A stretch of DNA of 64,000 nt from Arthrobacter sp. NtRootA1 (GCF_019976975.1 NZ_AP024630.1:310001-374000), one strand, 5' to 3'. Counted from the first letter of the stretch, positions 9,028 to 17,373 are shown. Program-made: numbers and translations. The notes: generated by a model from the sequence alone, not told the origin.

Positions 9028-9856
9028 CCTCTCAGCGGTAGACAAGGCCGCCGTCGTCGTCCTCGCCATGGTGGTAGCCGCAGTAGCCGCCGCGCCCTGG
9101 CTGACGCCGTTCCCGCCGGACGACCAGAACCTTGCCGCGCGCCTTGCATCGCCAAGCGCCACTCATTGGCTGGGAACGGACCACCTTGGGCGGGACACGC
9201 TCAGCAGATTGCTCGACGGCGGTCGCTTCTCTTTGGTGGTGGCTGCACTTGCCACGGTGCTGACTGGACTCGTTGGCTTGGTGATCGGCGTGCTGAGTGC
9301 GCGCCGCAAGGGCTGGCTGGACGAGTTCTTTACGCGCACGAATGATGTCCTGCTCGCCTTGCCGGAGATGGTGGTGGCATTGTTCATCGTGGCTGCGATG
9401 GGAACTGGATTCTCGTCGTTGCTCGTGGCGCTCACGGTCACGGGATGGACCCCGTTTGCAAGGCTCGCGCGCACGCTTGCCTATGACGTGTCTGCACGCG
9501 GATTTGTTGAAGCGGCGCGCGTGGTGGGCTGTTCGCCGTCGTTCATCATTTTCCGCCACATCCTTCCGCATCTGGCAGCGCCGATGCTGGGACAGGCGAC
9601 GCTGCGGTTCGGGCAGCTCCTGATCAGCGTCGGAGCGCTGTCCTACCTTGGGCTGGGTGTCCAACCACCGCAATCTGACTGGGGCTCCATGGTGGCAGCG
9701 GCCCAACCCTACGCTGAGCGGGCTCCGTGGGGGATCATCGCCCCGGGACTTGCCATCTTCCTGGTGGCTCTCTGCGTCACCCTGATCGGTCAGCGGGCCT
9801 CCCGCCGGGCAGCAGACCCCGTAGATGTCCTCGTGGTGGAGGGTCAGCATGCCTGA
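9011..9856 (+). CDS. ABC transporter permease, DppC type
   Basis: This 281-residue permease is the partner of the DppB-type subunit. It carries the WLGTDHLGRDTLSRLL segment typical of DppC/OppC/NikC proteins and the coupling loop FVEAARVVGCSP followed by FRHILPHLAAP. The start used is GTG at 9011, which lies inside the end of the preceding gene. Its stop overlaps the fused ATPase gene by eight bases. Six membrane helices are expected. Confidence 0.92.
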   Translation: MAPLRNLSAVDKAAVVVLAMVVAAVAAAPWLTPFPPDDQNLAARLASPSATHWLGTDHLGRDTLSRLLDGGRFSLVVAALATVLTGLVGLVIGVLSARRKGWLDEFFTRTNDVLLALPEMVVALFIVAAMGTGFSSLLVALTVTGWTPFARLARTLAYDVSARGFVEAARVVGCSPSFIIFRHILPHLAAPMLGQATLRFGQLLISVGALSYLGLGVQPPQSDWGSMVAAAQPYAERAPWGIIAPGLAIFLVALCVTLIGQRASRRAADPVDVLVVEGQHA

Positions 9857-11486
9857 GCTCGTCATCGAGGACTTGACCGTCCGCAGCACGGCCACCGAGC
9901 CCCCGATCCTGTCCAGAGTTAGCCTGACGGTCCGGCCGGGAGAGTTTGTTGCCCTCGTGGGAGGCTCGGGTTCGGGAAAGACCATGACTGCCAAGTCCGT
10001 CCTGCAGTTACTGCCGGAGCCGCTGCGGATTGAGTCCGGGTCCATCCGACTTGGCCCACTGGATGTGACCAATGCGCCGGAAACAGAGTTGAATCGCATC
10101 CGAGGTGGCCGGCTGGGGATGCTGTTCCAGCAGCCCAAGAGGATGTTTAATCCGAACAAGACCATCCGCAAGCACCTGAAGGAACCCCTGAAACTCCACG
10201 CAGGCCTCGCAGGCAAGCCCGCGGATACGAAGGTGCTTGAACTGCTCGTCGAGGTTGGCTTCGAAGATCCGGAATGGGGCGCGCAGGCCTACCCCCACCA
10301 GCTTTCCGGTGGAATGGCTCAACGGGCAATGACGGCCATGGCGTTGGCTGGCCAACCCGAAATTCTGCTGGCAGACGAGCCCACCTCCGCCCTGGACAAA
10401 GTGCTGGAAAGCCAGATCCTTGAATTGCTGGACCGTGAGCGCAGGCACCGTGGGCTCGGCATCCTCTACATCACCCACAACCTGGCGTCTGTGGCAGCCT
10501 TCGCGGACAGGGTCCTGGTGATGGACGCCGGGAAGATCGTGGAGTCCGGCACCACGGAGGCCGTTTTGGGCAGCCCCAAAACCGCCTACACGCGGAAGCT
10601 CCTGGACGCATCAAACCTGTTGCCCACGAGCATCACGGACGTCACGCCGCAGGGGCGTAGCGTGCTGACCCTTACGAACGTCGTCAAACACTTCGGGCCT
10701 GGTAAGCGCTTGGGGATGGGCAAGCGTTTTGGGATGGGCAAGCGTTTTGGGCTGGGAAATGCTGATCGGCCCGCGTTGAACTCGGTTTCGCTAGCCCTTA
10801 AGCAGGGCGAGATCCTTGGTGTCCTCGGCCAATCCGGGTCCGGGAAAAGCACGCTCGCCAGGGCAATCGTCGGGCTGGAAGGAATCAGCGGCGGTAGCAT
10901 CACCCGCACCCTGGCGGCAGGAGAGATCAGCCCGCCCACCGCTGTGCAGTTGGTCTTCCAGGAACCCCACGATTCCTTCGACCCCCGCATGACGCTTCGC
11001 GCCAGCCTTGAGGCTCCCCTCCGGCGGCACGCTGGACTTTCGCCCGCCGAAAGGTCGCAGCGGCTTCAGGACGCCATGAAGGAAGTAGAACTGGACCCGT
11101 GCCTGCTGGAAAGGCGCCCGGGACAATGCTCCGGTGGCCAACTGCAGCGCGTCACGATTGCCCGGGCACTCCTGTTGGAACCCGAGGTCCTCATCTGCGA
11201 CGAAGCGACGTCGGCCCTGGACGCCCTCACGCAGCGAACCATTCTTGACCTGCTGCAGCGGCTGCACCGGGACAGGGGATTGTCGCTGATGATCATCACC
11301 CACGACATGGACGTAGTGCGGCACATGTGCCAACGCGTAGCCGTACTCTTTCAGGGCCGCCTCGTGGAACTCACCGACACCCACAAGTTCTTCGCCGAGC
11401 CCCAGCACGAGCACAGCAGGGATCTGGTGTCAGCAGCGATTCCCTGTCGGGGACTGCATCTTAAGAAAATGCGCGCGGCGAGCTAG
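9849..11486 (+). CDS. Fused dual ATP-binding protein of the ABC importer (DppD-DppF type)
   Basis: This 545-residue protein carries both nucleotide-binding domains. The first has Walker A GGSGSGKT near residue 37, signature LSGGMAQR and Walker B ILLADEPTSALD. The second has GQSGSGKST near residue 330, CSGGQLQRV and LICDEATSALD. Both have the Q loop and switch histidine (ITHN, ITHD). Usually DppD and DppF are separate genes, so this is a natural fusion. The domains are joined by a basic linker of three GKR(L/F)G(M/L) repeats at residues 285-302. ATG 9849 was chosen because it begins MPELVIEDL, directly before the ABC core. Confidence 0.92.
   Translation: MPELVIEDLTVRSTATEPPILSRVSLTVRPGEFVALVGGSGSGKTMTAKSVLQLLPEPLRIESGSIRLGPLDVTNAPETELNRIRGGRLGMLFQQPKRMFNPNKTIRKHLKEPLKLHAGLAGKPADTKVLELLVEVGFEDPEWGAQAYPHQLSGGMAQRAMTAMALAGQPEILLADEPTSALDKVLESQILELLDRERRHRGLGILYITHNLASVAAFADRVLVMDAGKIVESGTTEAVLGSPKTAYTRKLLDASNLLPTSITDVTPQGRSVLTLTNVVKHFGPGKRLGMGKRFGMGKRFGLGNADRPALNSVSLALKQGEILGVLGQSGSGKSTLARAIVGLEGISGGSITRTLAAGEISPPTAVQLVFQEPHDSFDPRMTLRASLEAPLRRHAGLSPAERSQRLQDAMKEVELDPCLLERRPGQCSGGQLQRVTIARALLLEPEVLICDEATSALDALTQRTILDLLQRLHRDRGLSLMIITHDMDVVRHMCQRVAVLFQGRLVELTDTHKFFAEPQHEHSRDLVSAAIPCRGLHLKKMRAAS
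10701..10754 (+). repeat. Three 18-bp in-frame tandem repeats in the ATPase linker
   Basis: Three consecutive 18-base units, consensus GGCAAGCGTTTTGGGATG, encode GKRLGM, GKRFGM and GKRFGL. Units two and three differ at one base; unit one differs from unit two at four. They sit exactly between the two ABC domains of the fused ATPase, so copy number can change without a frameshift. Confidence 0.9.
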
Positions 11487-11513
11487 AAGAAGATCCGCGC
11501 GGGGAGCTGGCAG

Positions 11514-12365
11514 TCATCCCGAGTACAGCCCGATCAGTAACTCCACGATCCGGCCGCGCTCCTGCGGCGGATCCTTCGTGGACCACGCGAGGTAGACGGA
11601 CACCGACGGGGCGTCGCGTACCGGACGGTAGATGATGCCCCGGCGTCGATATTGGTGGGCCGTGGACGCGGCAGTCATGCCGCGCGCCGCCCCGCTGCCA
11701 ATCGTCGTCAACCAATCATCCACATCGTTAATGGGTACGATGTCCGGCCGCTCCTCCTGCGCCCACAGCTCAAGAGTCGTGCTTCCCGTCCGCAGGTCCA
11801 TGGCCACGGGCCGTTGGGCCACCTGCGCCATGGTTACGGAACGTCGCGTTGCGAGGGGATCGTCCGAGGACATGGCACAGTACCGCTTCTCCTCGCCAAT
11901 CCGGACGTGCTCGACGCCGGCCGCATCCGGAAGGCGTCGAAGGATAGCGAAGTCGGTGGTTCCCTCGGCGAGGCCGCCGGTAGGGGAGTTGGAGTGCAGC
12001 AGCTGCAGTTCCACGCCCGGGATTGCGACCGCCCATCGGCGCTGGAACTCCATGGTGTGCTCGCCTAAAGCGGACCACGCATAGCCGATCCGGATCTTTC
12101 CAGTACCGGACCGGGCCTCCCTTTCGAGATCGCCCAGAAGTGAGAGGACCCGCCGTGCCTTGGCTACGACGCGCTCGCCGGAGCGAGTCAGGCCCACGCT
12201 GCGGGTGGTCCGTTCCAGGAGCCGCACCCCGAGAACCTGTTCCAGCCCGGAGATGTTGCGTGAAACGGCCGCTTGGGACATTCCCAGGCCAATGGCGGCA
12301 TCGGTGAATGTGCCCTCCTCGACTACAGCCAGGAGGCACCGTAGTTGCCTCACCTCGACGTCCAT
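11514..12365 (-). CDS. LysR-family transcriptional regulator
   Basis: This 283-residue regulator starts MDVEVRQLRCLLAVVEEGTF with the LysR winged helix at residues 3-62 (AAVSRNISGLEQVLGVRLLERT) and a C-terminal effector domain. The start at 12365 places the helix-turn-helix at the usual distance from the N-terminus; an upstream in-frame ATG at 12383 with GGTGG before it is an equally possible start. It is divergent from the EamA exporter with under 90 bases between them, so that exporter is the likely target. It converges on the ABC importer, 27 bases apart. Confidence 0.88.
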   Translation of the reverse strand: MDVEVRQLRCLLAVVEEGTFTDAAIGLGMSQAAVSRNISGLEQVLGVRLLERTTRSVGLTRSGERVVAKARRVLSLLGDLEREARSGTGKIRIGYAWSALGEHTMEFQRRWAVAIPGVELQLLHSNSPTGGLAEGTTDFAILRRLPDAAGVEHVRIGEEKRYCAMSSDDPLATRRSVTMAQVAQRPVAMDLRTGSTTLELWAQEERPDIVPINDVDDWLTTIGSGAARGMTAASTAHQYRRRGIIYRPVRDAPSVSVYLAWSTKDPPQERGRIVELLIGLYSG

Positions 12366-12451
12366 ACCGTCAATCTTATTCATACGTCCACCGCATAAAT
12401 AGCCTCGTCCATGCATTTAGCGGATAGACGGTCCAAGCGCAGAATTTCCCC

Positions 12452-13333
12452 ATGATCGATACGAGGGCAGTGGGAGTAAAGCCGTCCCGGAAGGCCGGTG
12501 GCGCGGCGACCCTCCTGGCCAGCGCACTTTCCAACCAGCTTGGCGCCGCCACCGCATCATTAGCCTTTCCTGTCATGGGACCCGTAGGTGTGGTGGCGGT
12601 GCGACAGCTCGTGGCGGCGGCCGTTCTCTTGCCTATCGTCCGGCCCCGGTTGAGGGAATTGAGCTGGCGGCAATGGTGGCCCGTCCTTCTGCTCGCCGTC
12701 TCGTTCGGCACCATGAATCTTGGCCTGTATGCATCCATCCAACGGATCGGCCTTGGACTTGCCGTCACCCTTGAGTTCCTTGGGCCGCTGGCCGTGGCGT
12801 TGATCAGCTCGCGACGAAAGAGCAGTGCGCTCTGCGCGGTGGTCGCTGCATTCGGCGTTCTGGCCATCACTCGGCCCGAAGCATCCGTGGACGTCGTAGG
12901 GATCGGCTTGGGGCTCATTGCCGCTTGCAGTTGGGCCGCCTATATCCTTCTGAACCGGACCGTCGGCCAAAGAGTGCAAGGCATCCAGGGCACAGCAGCC
13001 GCAACAGGAGTGTCGGCCACGCTGTTCCTGCCTGTCGCCGTCGTGGTTTTCATCAGTCAACCGGTGGACGGCTTGGCGATTCTTTGTGCTGTGGCGGCCG
13101 GTATCTTCGCATCCGTGCTGCCTTACGTGGCCGATCTGATCGCGCTTCGACGGGTCCCCGCGAACATGTTCGGCGTGCTCATGAGCATCAACCCTGTGTT
13201 TGCTGCAGTCATTGGTGCCGTGGTCCTGCACCAGGATCTGGCCGCGGGGCAGTGGGTGGGCATCGGACTGATCGTCGCCGCCAACGCCGGGGTGTTGCTG
13301 CTGCGGCAGCACAACCCAACTGAGTCGCATTAG
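12452..13333 (+). CDS. EamA-family (RhtA-like) metabolite exporter
   Basis: This 293-residue protein has ten predicted membrane helices in two EamA repeats, as in threonine/homoserine exporter RhtA. Recognisable segments are GPVGVVAVRQLVAA, LGLAVTLEFLGPLAVAL and LPYVADLIALRRVP. It is transcribed away from the adjacent LysR regulator, a common exporter/regulator pair. Its last codons and stop (encoding NPTESH) lie inside the left arm of a 66-bp hairpin repeat, so the repeat has replaced or formed the native C-terminus. Confidence 0.88.
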   Translation: MIDTRAVGVKPSRKAGGAATLLASALSNQLGAATASLAFPVMGPVGVVAVRQLVAAAVLLPIVRPRLRELSWRQWWPVLLLAVSFGTMNLGLYASIQRIGLGLAVTLEFLGPLAVALISSRRKSSALCAVVAAFGVLAITRPEASVDVVGIGLGLIAACSWAAYILLNRTVGQRVQGIQGTAAATGVSATLFLPVAVVVFISQPVDGLAILCAVAAGIFASVLPYVADLIALRRVPANMFGVLMSINPVFAAVIGAVVLHQDLAAGQWVGIGLIVAANAGVLLLRQHNPTESH

Positions 13334-13380
13334 AGCGCGTTTAGAGCCCTCTAAACGCGCTCAGCTGCGACTCAGTTGGG
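13315..13380. repeat. 66-bp near-perfect hairpin repeat (copy 1), bidirectional terminator position
   Basis: The arms CCCAACTGAGTCGCA (13315-13329) and their exact reverse complement (13366-13380) enclose a second perfect 14-bp stem, GAGCGCGTTTAGAG (13333-13346) with 13349-13362, leaving a 2-base loop. It lies between two convergent genes and contains both of their stop codons. A diverged copy is at 42614-42683, so this is a dispersed family and not just a terminator. Confidence 0.9.
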
Positions 13381-14166
13381 AGAGAACGCGGCGCGGAAGG
13401 CTGCCAACGCTGCGTCGCCCGCTTGGATGCCCTGACCCCCGATCGCACTGGCCTCCATGCCAATCACTCCCGAGTACCCGGCGTCGCGGAGTGCTTTGGC
13501 AATGGCCGGGTAGTTGATCTCGCCTGTCCCTGGTTCGAAGCGGCCCGGCACGTCGGCAACCTGGATCTCGCCCGTAAAAGGCTGGGCTGAGCGCACGAGT
13601 TCAATAAGGTTCCCCTCGCCGATCTGGGCGTGGTAAAGGTCCAGCATCATCTTCACATTCGGGTGGTCTACGGCCCTGACCATGGCCAGTGTGTCCTTGG
13701 CGCGTGCCAAGGGAATGCCGGGGTGGTCCAGGATCGTATTCAGATTTTCCAGGGCAAACACGATGCCGTGCTTTTGGCCCAGCTCAGCCAGCTGTTCCAA
13801 AGTTCGGAGGCCGGTCAACCACATCCCGCCGGTGGACCGGTGGGCGGGACGGACAGCCCGCCCGCCTTCGCCGAGTTCGCTTGGGTGAACCACCATGCGT
13901 TCGACGCCCAGCTCAAGTGCTGTGGGGATCAACTTTTCGGCAGAGGCCAGTACTTCATGCGCAGTACTGGAATCGATGACGCTGCCGCCGAAGTAGCCAC
14001 TCATGGAGGAGAACCTGGCGCCGGTTGCTGCGAGGGCTGCGATGTCCCGGCCACGGGTGTCCCATAGCTCCACCTCAAAACCTTGATCGTGAATGCGGCG
14101 CACGCGATCGATCAATGGCAGCTCGCCGTAGACCATCTCGGCGCAGACCGCCAAGCGGAAGCTCAT
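13372..14166 (-). CDS. Sugar phosphate isomerase/epimerase, hydroxypyruvate isomerase-like
   Basis: This 264-residue TIM-barrel protein belongs to the AP-endonuclease-2-like isomerase fold. The ENLNT, DLYHAQ and GRFEPGTGEINYP segments match hydroxypyruvate isomerase (Hyi) and the related inositol isomerases. It would isomerise a small ketoacid or sugar acid in the cytosol. It is the second gene of an operon, overlapping the upstream dehydrogenase by four bases (ATGA). Its final residues (SPN) and stop are encoded by the right arm of the 66-bp hairpin repeat. Confidence 0.82.
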   Translation of the reverse strand: MSFRLAVCAEMVYGELPLIDRVRRIHDQGFEVELWDTRGRDIAALAATGARFSSMSGYFGGSVIDSSTAHEVLASAEKLIPTALELGVERMVVHPSELGEGGRAVRPAHRSTGGMWLTGLRTLEQLAELGQKHGIVFALENLNTILDHPGIPLARAKDTLAMVRAVDHPNVKMMLDLYHAQIGEGNLIELVRSAQPFTGEIQVADVPGRFEPGTGEINYPAIAKALRDAGYSGVIGMEASAIGGQGIQAGDAALAAFRAAFSPN

Positions 14167-15320
14167 GCTCCCTGCCCCGGGGCCTGAAGCTGTGCTGTTG
14201 AATCCGTTTCGGCTGGACGAAGGTCGGCGATCGAGGAAACGTCAACGGGAAGCCCAGTCCGGGCTGACGTGAAAGCGGCCAAGGCAACCGCCAGGGCGTT
14301 GCGTGCATCCACGCCCCCGGGAGCAGCGACAGCGGCAGGCGGGTTTGCCGGCGTCGTGCGTTGATTGACTCTGCCCCGGCGTGCGGCGACATCGTCCGCG
14401 AAGTGGGCCAGCTCTGCCGTATAGGCGTCGTGGAAGAGTTCGATGTTCAGGCGGGTGGTGTCTGACCCGATGCCGGCGGCTGTGTAGCTGGTGGCGTTGG
14501 TGGCCTGTGGACTGCCGGCGGTGACCATGCCGGCAGCGCCGAACACCTCGCCGCGGACGTCGTAACCGTAGAGGGCGTTGAAGTTGGCTTCTGCTACAGC
14601 GATGGCACCGTTGCTGTAAGTGACAGTGACAACGGCAGTGTCCAGGAGGCCGCCGGCCTTGGCATCGGGAGCAACCAAAGCATCTGCGACTGCATGGACT
14701 TTCACTGGGACCGCGCCCGGATTCAGCCAGTTCAGGGTGTCGAAGTCGTGAATGAGGGTTTCCAGGAAGATGGTGCCCGGGGCAATCCTCTCCGGGTTGC
14801 TGATGCCCGCTTCGGTACCGGGATCGCGAGTGAGGGAGCGGAGCAGCTGCGGGACTCCGACTACGCCGTCGTCGATCAGCTTCCGGGCCGCGGTGAAATC
14901 GTTGGAGTAGCGGCGGTTGAAACCGAAACGGAGCACGACGCCGGCACTCTCCGCCGCTTCAATGGCGGAGTCGAGTTCGGCGATAGTCCGTCCGCCGGGC
15001 TTCTCGCAGAACACGTCCTTCCCGGATTTGGCGGCAGCGGCGATCAGCTCGGAATGGAACCTCAGGGGAGTGGCGATAAGTACTGCGTCCACGTCGGGAT
15101 CGGCGAGGACGTCGGCAACATCGGTGCTGATTTTGGTGACGCCGAGGCGGCTTGCGAGGGCTTCCACAGCGGGTAGGACTGGATCAGCGATGGCTTCCAA
15201 CCGTGCATTCGGGATCCTCAGGGCGATGGACCCGGCGTGGAATGCGCCGATCCATCCGGCGCCGATCACGGCGATGCGGACAGGCCGGTCCTCGATGACC
15301 GGGTGCTGAAGGTACGTCAT
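14163..15320 (-). CDS. Gfo/Idh/MocA-family oxidoreductase
   Basis: This 385-residue NAD(P)-dependent dehydrogenase resembles myo-inositol 2-dehydrogenase. The Rossmann motif is IAVIGAGWIGAFHA near the N-terminus, and the catalytic CEKPGGRT motif lies at about residue 105. The ATG at 15320 was chosen because GAGGAAC sits seven bases before it; an in-frame extension to 15422 would cross the operator region. Two LacI-type operators lie within 85 bases upstream. It likely oxidises an inositol or sugar in the pathway that the isomerase continues. Confidence 0.88.
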   Translation of the reverse strand: MTYLQHPVIEDRPVRIAVIGAGWIGAFHAGSIALRIPNARLEAIADPVLPAVEALASRLGVTKISTDVADVLADPDVDAVLIATPLRFHSELIAAAAKSGKDVFCEKPGGRTIAELDSAIEAAESAGVVLRFGFNRRYSNDFTAARKLIDDGVVGVPQLLRSLTRDPGTEAGISNPERIAPGTIFLETLIHDFDTLNWLNPGAVPVKVHAVADALVAPDAKAGGLLDTAVVTVTYSNGAIAVAEANFNALYGYDVRGEVFGAAGMVTAGSPQATNATSYTAAGIGSDTTRLNIELFHDAYTAELAHFADDVAARRGRVNQRTTPANPPAAVAAPGGVDARNALAVALAAFTSARTGLPVDVSSIADLRPAETDSTAQLQAPGQGA

Positions 15321-15342
15321 TGTTGTTCCTCGATTCAGGCTT

Positions 15343-15356
15343 CTAGAACGATCTAG
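15343..15356. promoter_or_regulatory. LacI-type operator 1 upstream of the Gfo/Idh/MocA operon
   Basis: The 14-mer CTAGAACGATCTAG is a near-palindrome centred on CG, the usual geometry for LacI-family operators. It lies 23 bases upstream of the dehydrogenase ATG. Its reverse complement occurs exactly at 15391-15404 and its core again upstream of the LacI gene. Confidence 0.75.
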
Positions 15357-15390
15357 TGAAGCAATGCTCGCACGCTGGGTCCGCTGATGT

Positions 15391-15404
15391 CTAGATCGTT
15401 CTAG
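15391..15404. promoter_or_regulatory. LacI-type operator 2 upstream of the Gfo/Idh/MocA operon
   Basis: CTAGATCGTTCTAG is the exact reverse complement of operator 1, 48 bases away. Two sites flanking a promoter on this spacing suggest cooperative binding or looping by the regulator encoded at 16046. Confidence 0.75.
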
Positions 15405-15427
15405 TTCCGTGTCTTGCTGCACTCCGG

Positions 15428-15643
15428 CTAGGTGTCGTCGTTCCGTCGGGCACGTGCATGAGGAAGATGACGCCCGAAGGCCAGCCTGATGAGCGGGGTC
15501 AGCAACAGGAGCAGCAGGACGCTGCCAACGCCGACAATGCCGGCAAGGAAAACGAGGCCGGCCATGAACAGGAGGTGGATGTCAGTTGCATCGGCAAGCG
15601 GTAGGGCAGCCGATAATGCCGATACCTGGTTGAGGGTGTTCAT
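15428..15643 (-). CDS. Small hydrophobic membrane protein
   Basis: This 71-residue protein has a long hydrophobic stretch (residues about 24-55, with a run of six leucines) that can form one or two membrane helices, followed by a basic, polar tail (HARARRND). GGAG lies nine bases before the ATG. I do not recognise a family. It lies between the two operator-bearing promoters, but no operator is directly placed for it. Confidence 0.55.
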   Translation of the reverse strand: MNTLNQVSALSAALPLADATDIHLLFMAGLVFLAGIVGVGSVLLLLLLTPLIRLAFGRHLPHARARRNDDT

Positions 15644-16045
15644 ATGTGGCTCCTGCCGCGCATCAGTCAGTTGCTCGTTCCAACACCTGTTAAGTGCGCC
15701 GGGTAGAAGAAAAATGTCACCGTTACGGCAACGCTTTCGGGGGGCTGAAGATTATTCGAAAAGCCCGCGTCACGTTTACGCAGGTCAGAGCACATATCCA
15801 GTGCCCAAGTCGTTGTAGCGCGTAATGTGCCGTTGCCCTTTTCGGTACATGTCCGCGGACAACGCTGAGTTGGCAGTGATGGATGTGGTGGGTTCTGGGG
15901 CCCACCCGGGGCGCCGTCACTGCGAAAACCGGGCTAGTGCGGTCGGTCGTCTGAGTCGCGGCCGGCCGCACGTCTGGGGCAGGAGCCTATTATGCCGTGG
16001 GCGTCTTAGATCGTTCTATAGACTGGCTGCGGGCAAAGGAGGGCC
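15644..16045. other. 402-bp intergenic region before the LacI gene
   Basis: No convincing coding sequence is present on either strand. The left part holds the promoter region of the small membrane protein and the right end the LacI operator and ribosome binding site. The central part (about 15720-15960) shows no repeat or structured RNA that I can identify. Confidence 0.5.
16007..16018. promoter_or_regulatory. LacI-type operator 3, at the LacI gene's own promoter
   Basis: TAGATCGTTCTA repeats the central 12 bases of operator 2 exactly. It is 28 bases upstream of the regulator's ATG, so negative autoregulation is likely. Confidence 0.75.
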
Positions 16046-17032
16046 ATGATGGGAAAACGTCCCACACTGATGGATGTGGCTGAAGCGGCCGGGGTTTCCC
16101 GTGCACTCGTTTCCATCGTGATGCGGGACGCTCCTGGAGCCTCTGAAGCCACGCGTCTTAAAGTCCAGCAAGCGGCCAAGGAACTCGGCTACCGTCCCGA
16201 TAGCCGTGCACGGCTTCTCCGCAGCAGCCGGACGAGGCTCCTGGGCGTCAGCTTTTCCACGTCTCACCCGTTCCACGCCGAAATCGTCGACGCCGCATAC
16301 GCCGGAGCAACTGTCCGCGGCTACGATATCGCGCTGAGCGCAGTGGCCAACGGCCGGCCGGAATCGCGTGCGGTCGAATCTCTCCTCGATCTGGGCTGTG
16401 AAGCCCTGATCATGATTTCTCCAACGCTGGGGGAGGACGAGCTGGCTGGCTATGCCGCAAGGCTCCCAGTGGTCAGCCTGCTCCGCGACGACGTCGGCGA
16501 ATCCCTGGACTCGGTCAGCAGCGATGACGACGCCGGTATCCGCATCGCGCTGGAATATCTCAGTTCGCTGGGGCATCAGAGAATTGCCCACGTGGACGGT
16601 GGGGACGCTGTCTCGAGTCCCCAACGCCGCGAAGCATTCCGCGCAGGGATGGCTGGCCGGGGGCTCGAATCCCGGGTGATTCCCGGTGGCGCCACTGAAG
16701 AAGACGGCCTCCGGGCTGGTCGAGAGCTTCTGGAGGACCTGCCCACCGCCGTCCTTGCCTTCAACGATCGCTGCGCACTCGGCATCTGGGAAAGCTTCCG
16801 GGCCGCTGGGCTCAGGGTCCCTGAGGATGTGTCCGTCCTGGGTTACGACGATAGCCAGTTCGCCCGCCTTAGCTACGTCCAGTTGTCCTCCGTCAGCCAG
16901 GACGCCCCGCTCCTGGCGCGGGCCGCCGTCGACCGTGCCATCGATCGTCTGGAAGGCTCGACGCCGCCTGCGCACCTTGTACGGACACCGCACTTGGTCA
17001 TCCGCAACACCACAGGGCCTGCCCCGAAGTGA
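16046..17032 (+). CDS. LacI-family transcriptional repressor
   Basis: This 328-residue regulator has the LacI helix-turn-helix at residues about 8-30 (LMDVAEAAGVSRALVSIVMR) with the hinge region following, then a periplasmic-binding-protein-like effector domain. A strong AAAGGAGGG ribosome binding site precedes ATGATG. The operator half-sites at its own promoter and at the Gfo/Idh/MocA operon are the same, so it most likely represses that operon until a sugar or inositol ligand binds. Confidence 0.9.
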   Translation: MMGKRPTLMDVAEAAGVSRALVSIVMRDAPGASEATRLKVQQAAKELGYRPDSRARLLRSSRTRLLGVSFSTSHPFHAEIVDAAYAGATVRGYDIALSAVANGRPESRAVESLLDLGCEALIMISPTLGEDELAGYAARLPVVSLLRDDVGESLDSVSSDDDAGIRIALEYLSSLGHQRIAHVDGGDAVSSPQRREAFRAGMAGRGLESRVIPGGATEEDGLRAGRELLEDLPTAVLAFNDRCALGIWESFRAAGLRVPEDVSVLGYDDSQFARLSYVQLSSVSQDAPLLARAAVDRAIDRLEGSTPPAHLVRTPHLVIRNTTGPAPK

Positions 17033-17049
17033 GCAACGCGGTTGGCTCG

Positions 17050-17137
17050 GTGGCTTCCTGACCTTGTTTGCGGGCCAAAAGTGCACTTTTCCGGCGATCT
17101 GGACCCCTTTTTGTCTCAATGAAGGTCAGGAAGCCAC
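17050..17137. repeat. Inverted repeat with 16-bp perfect arms
   Basis: GTGGCTTCCTGACCTT (17050-17065) is repeated in reverse complement at 17122-17137. The 56-base interior contains a perfect 14-base palindrome AAAAGTGCACTTTT at 17077-17090. It begins 18 bases after the LacI stop and could serve as a terminator, but no T-tract follows. It resembles a small mobile or MITE-like element. Confidence 0.7.
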
Positions 17138-17208
17138 GCACATTCGCGCACTCCAAAGGCCGGTCTGCCCCAAAAGGCGACCAGCGGTAAGTGCGGGAGG
17201 AGCCGGAG

Positions 17209-17373
17209 TTATGAAGCGCCCGACGCCGGGGCGTCGTCGTCGAAGTCGGGGCCCTCGGCAGCATCCTGGCTGTGGATGCCGGTATCGTGCGAAACCCAGC
17301 CTTCCGTTTCTCCCTCTGCAGGAGCGTCGGTGTGGTGCCGGATGATGTGTTCTGCCTTGTTGTTTGCGTTCAT
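17209..17373 (-). CDS. Small acidic hypothetical protein
   Basis: The 54-residue product starts MNANNKAEHIIRHHTDAPAE and ends in an aspartate-rich tail (DFDDDAPASGAS). CAGGGAG ten bases upstream supports the ATG at 17373. It is hydrophilic and has no recognisable fold or cysteine. The function is unknown. It is divergent from the glycine-rich membrane-associated protein at 17585. Confidence 0.5.
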   Translation of the reverse strand: MNANNKAEHIIRHHTDAPAEGETEGWVSHDTGIHSQDAAEGPDFDDDAPASGAS

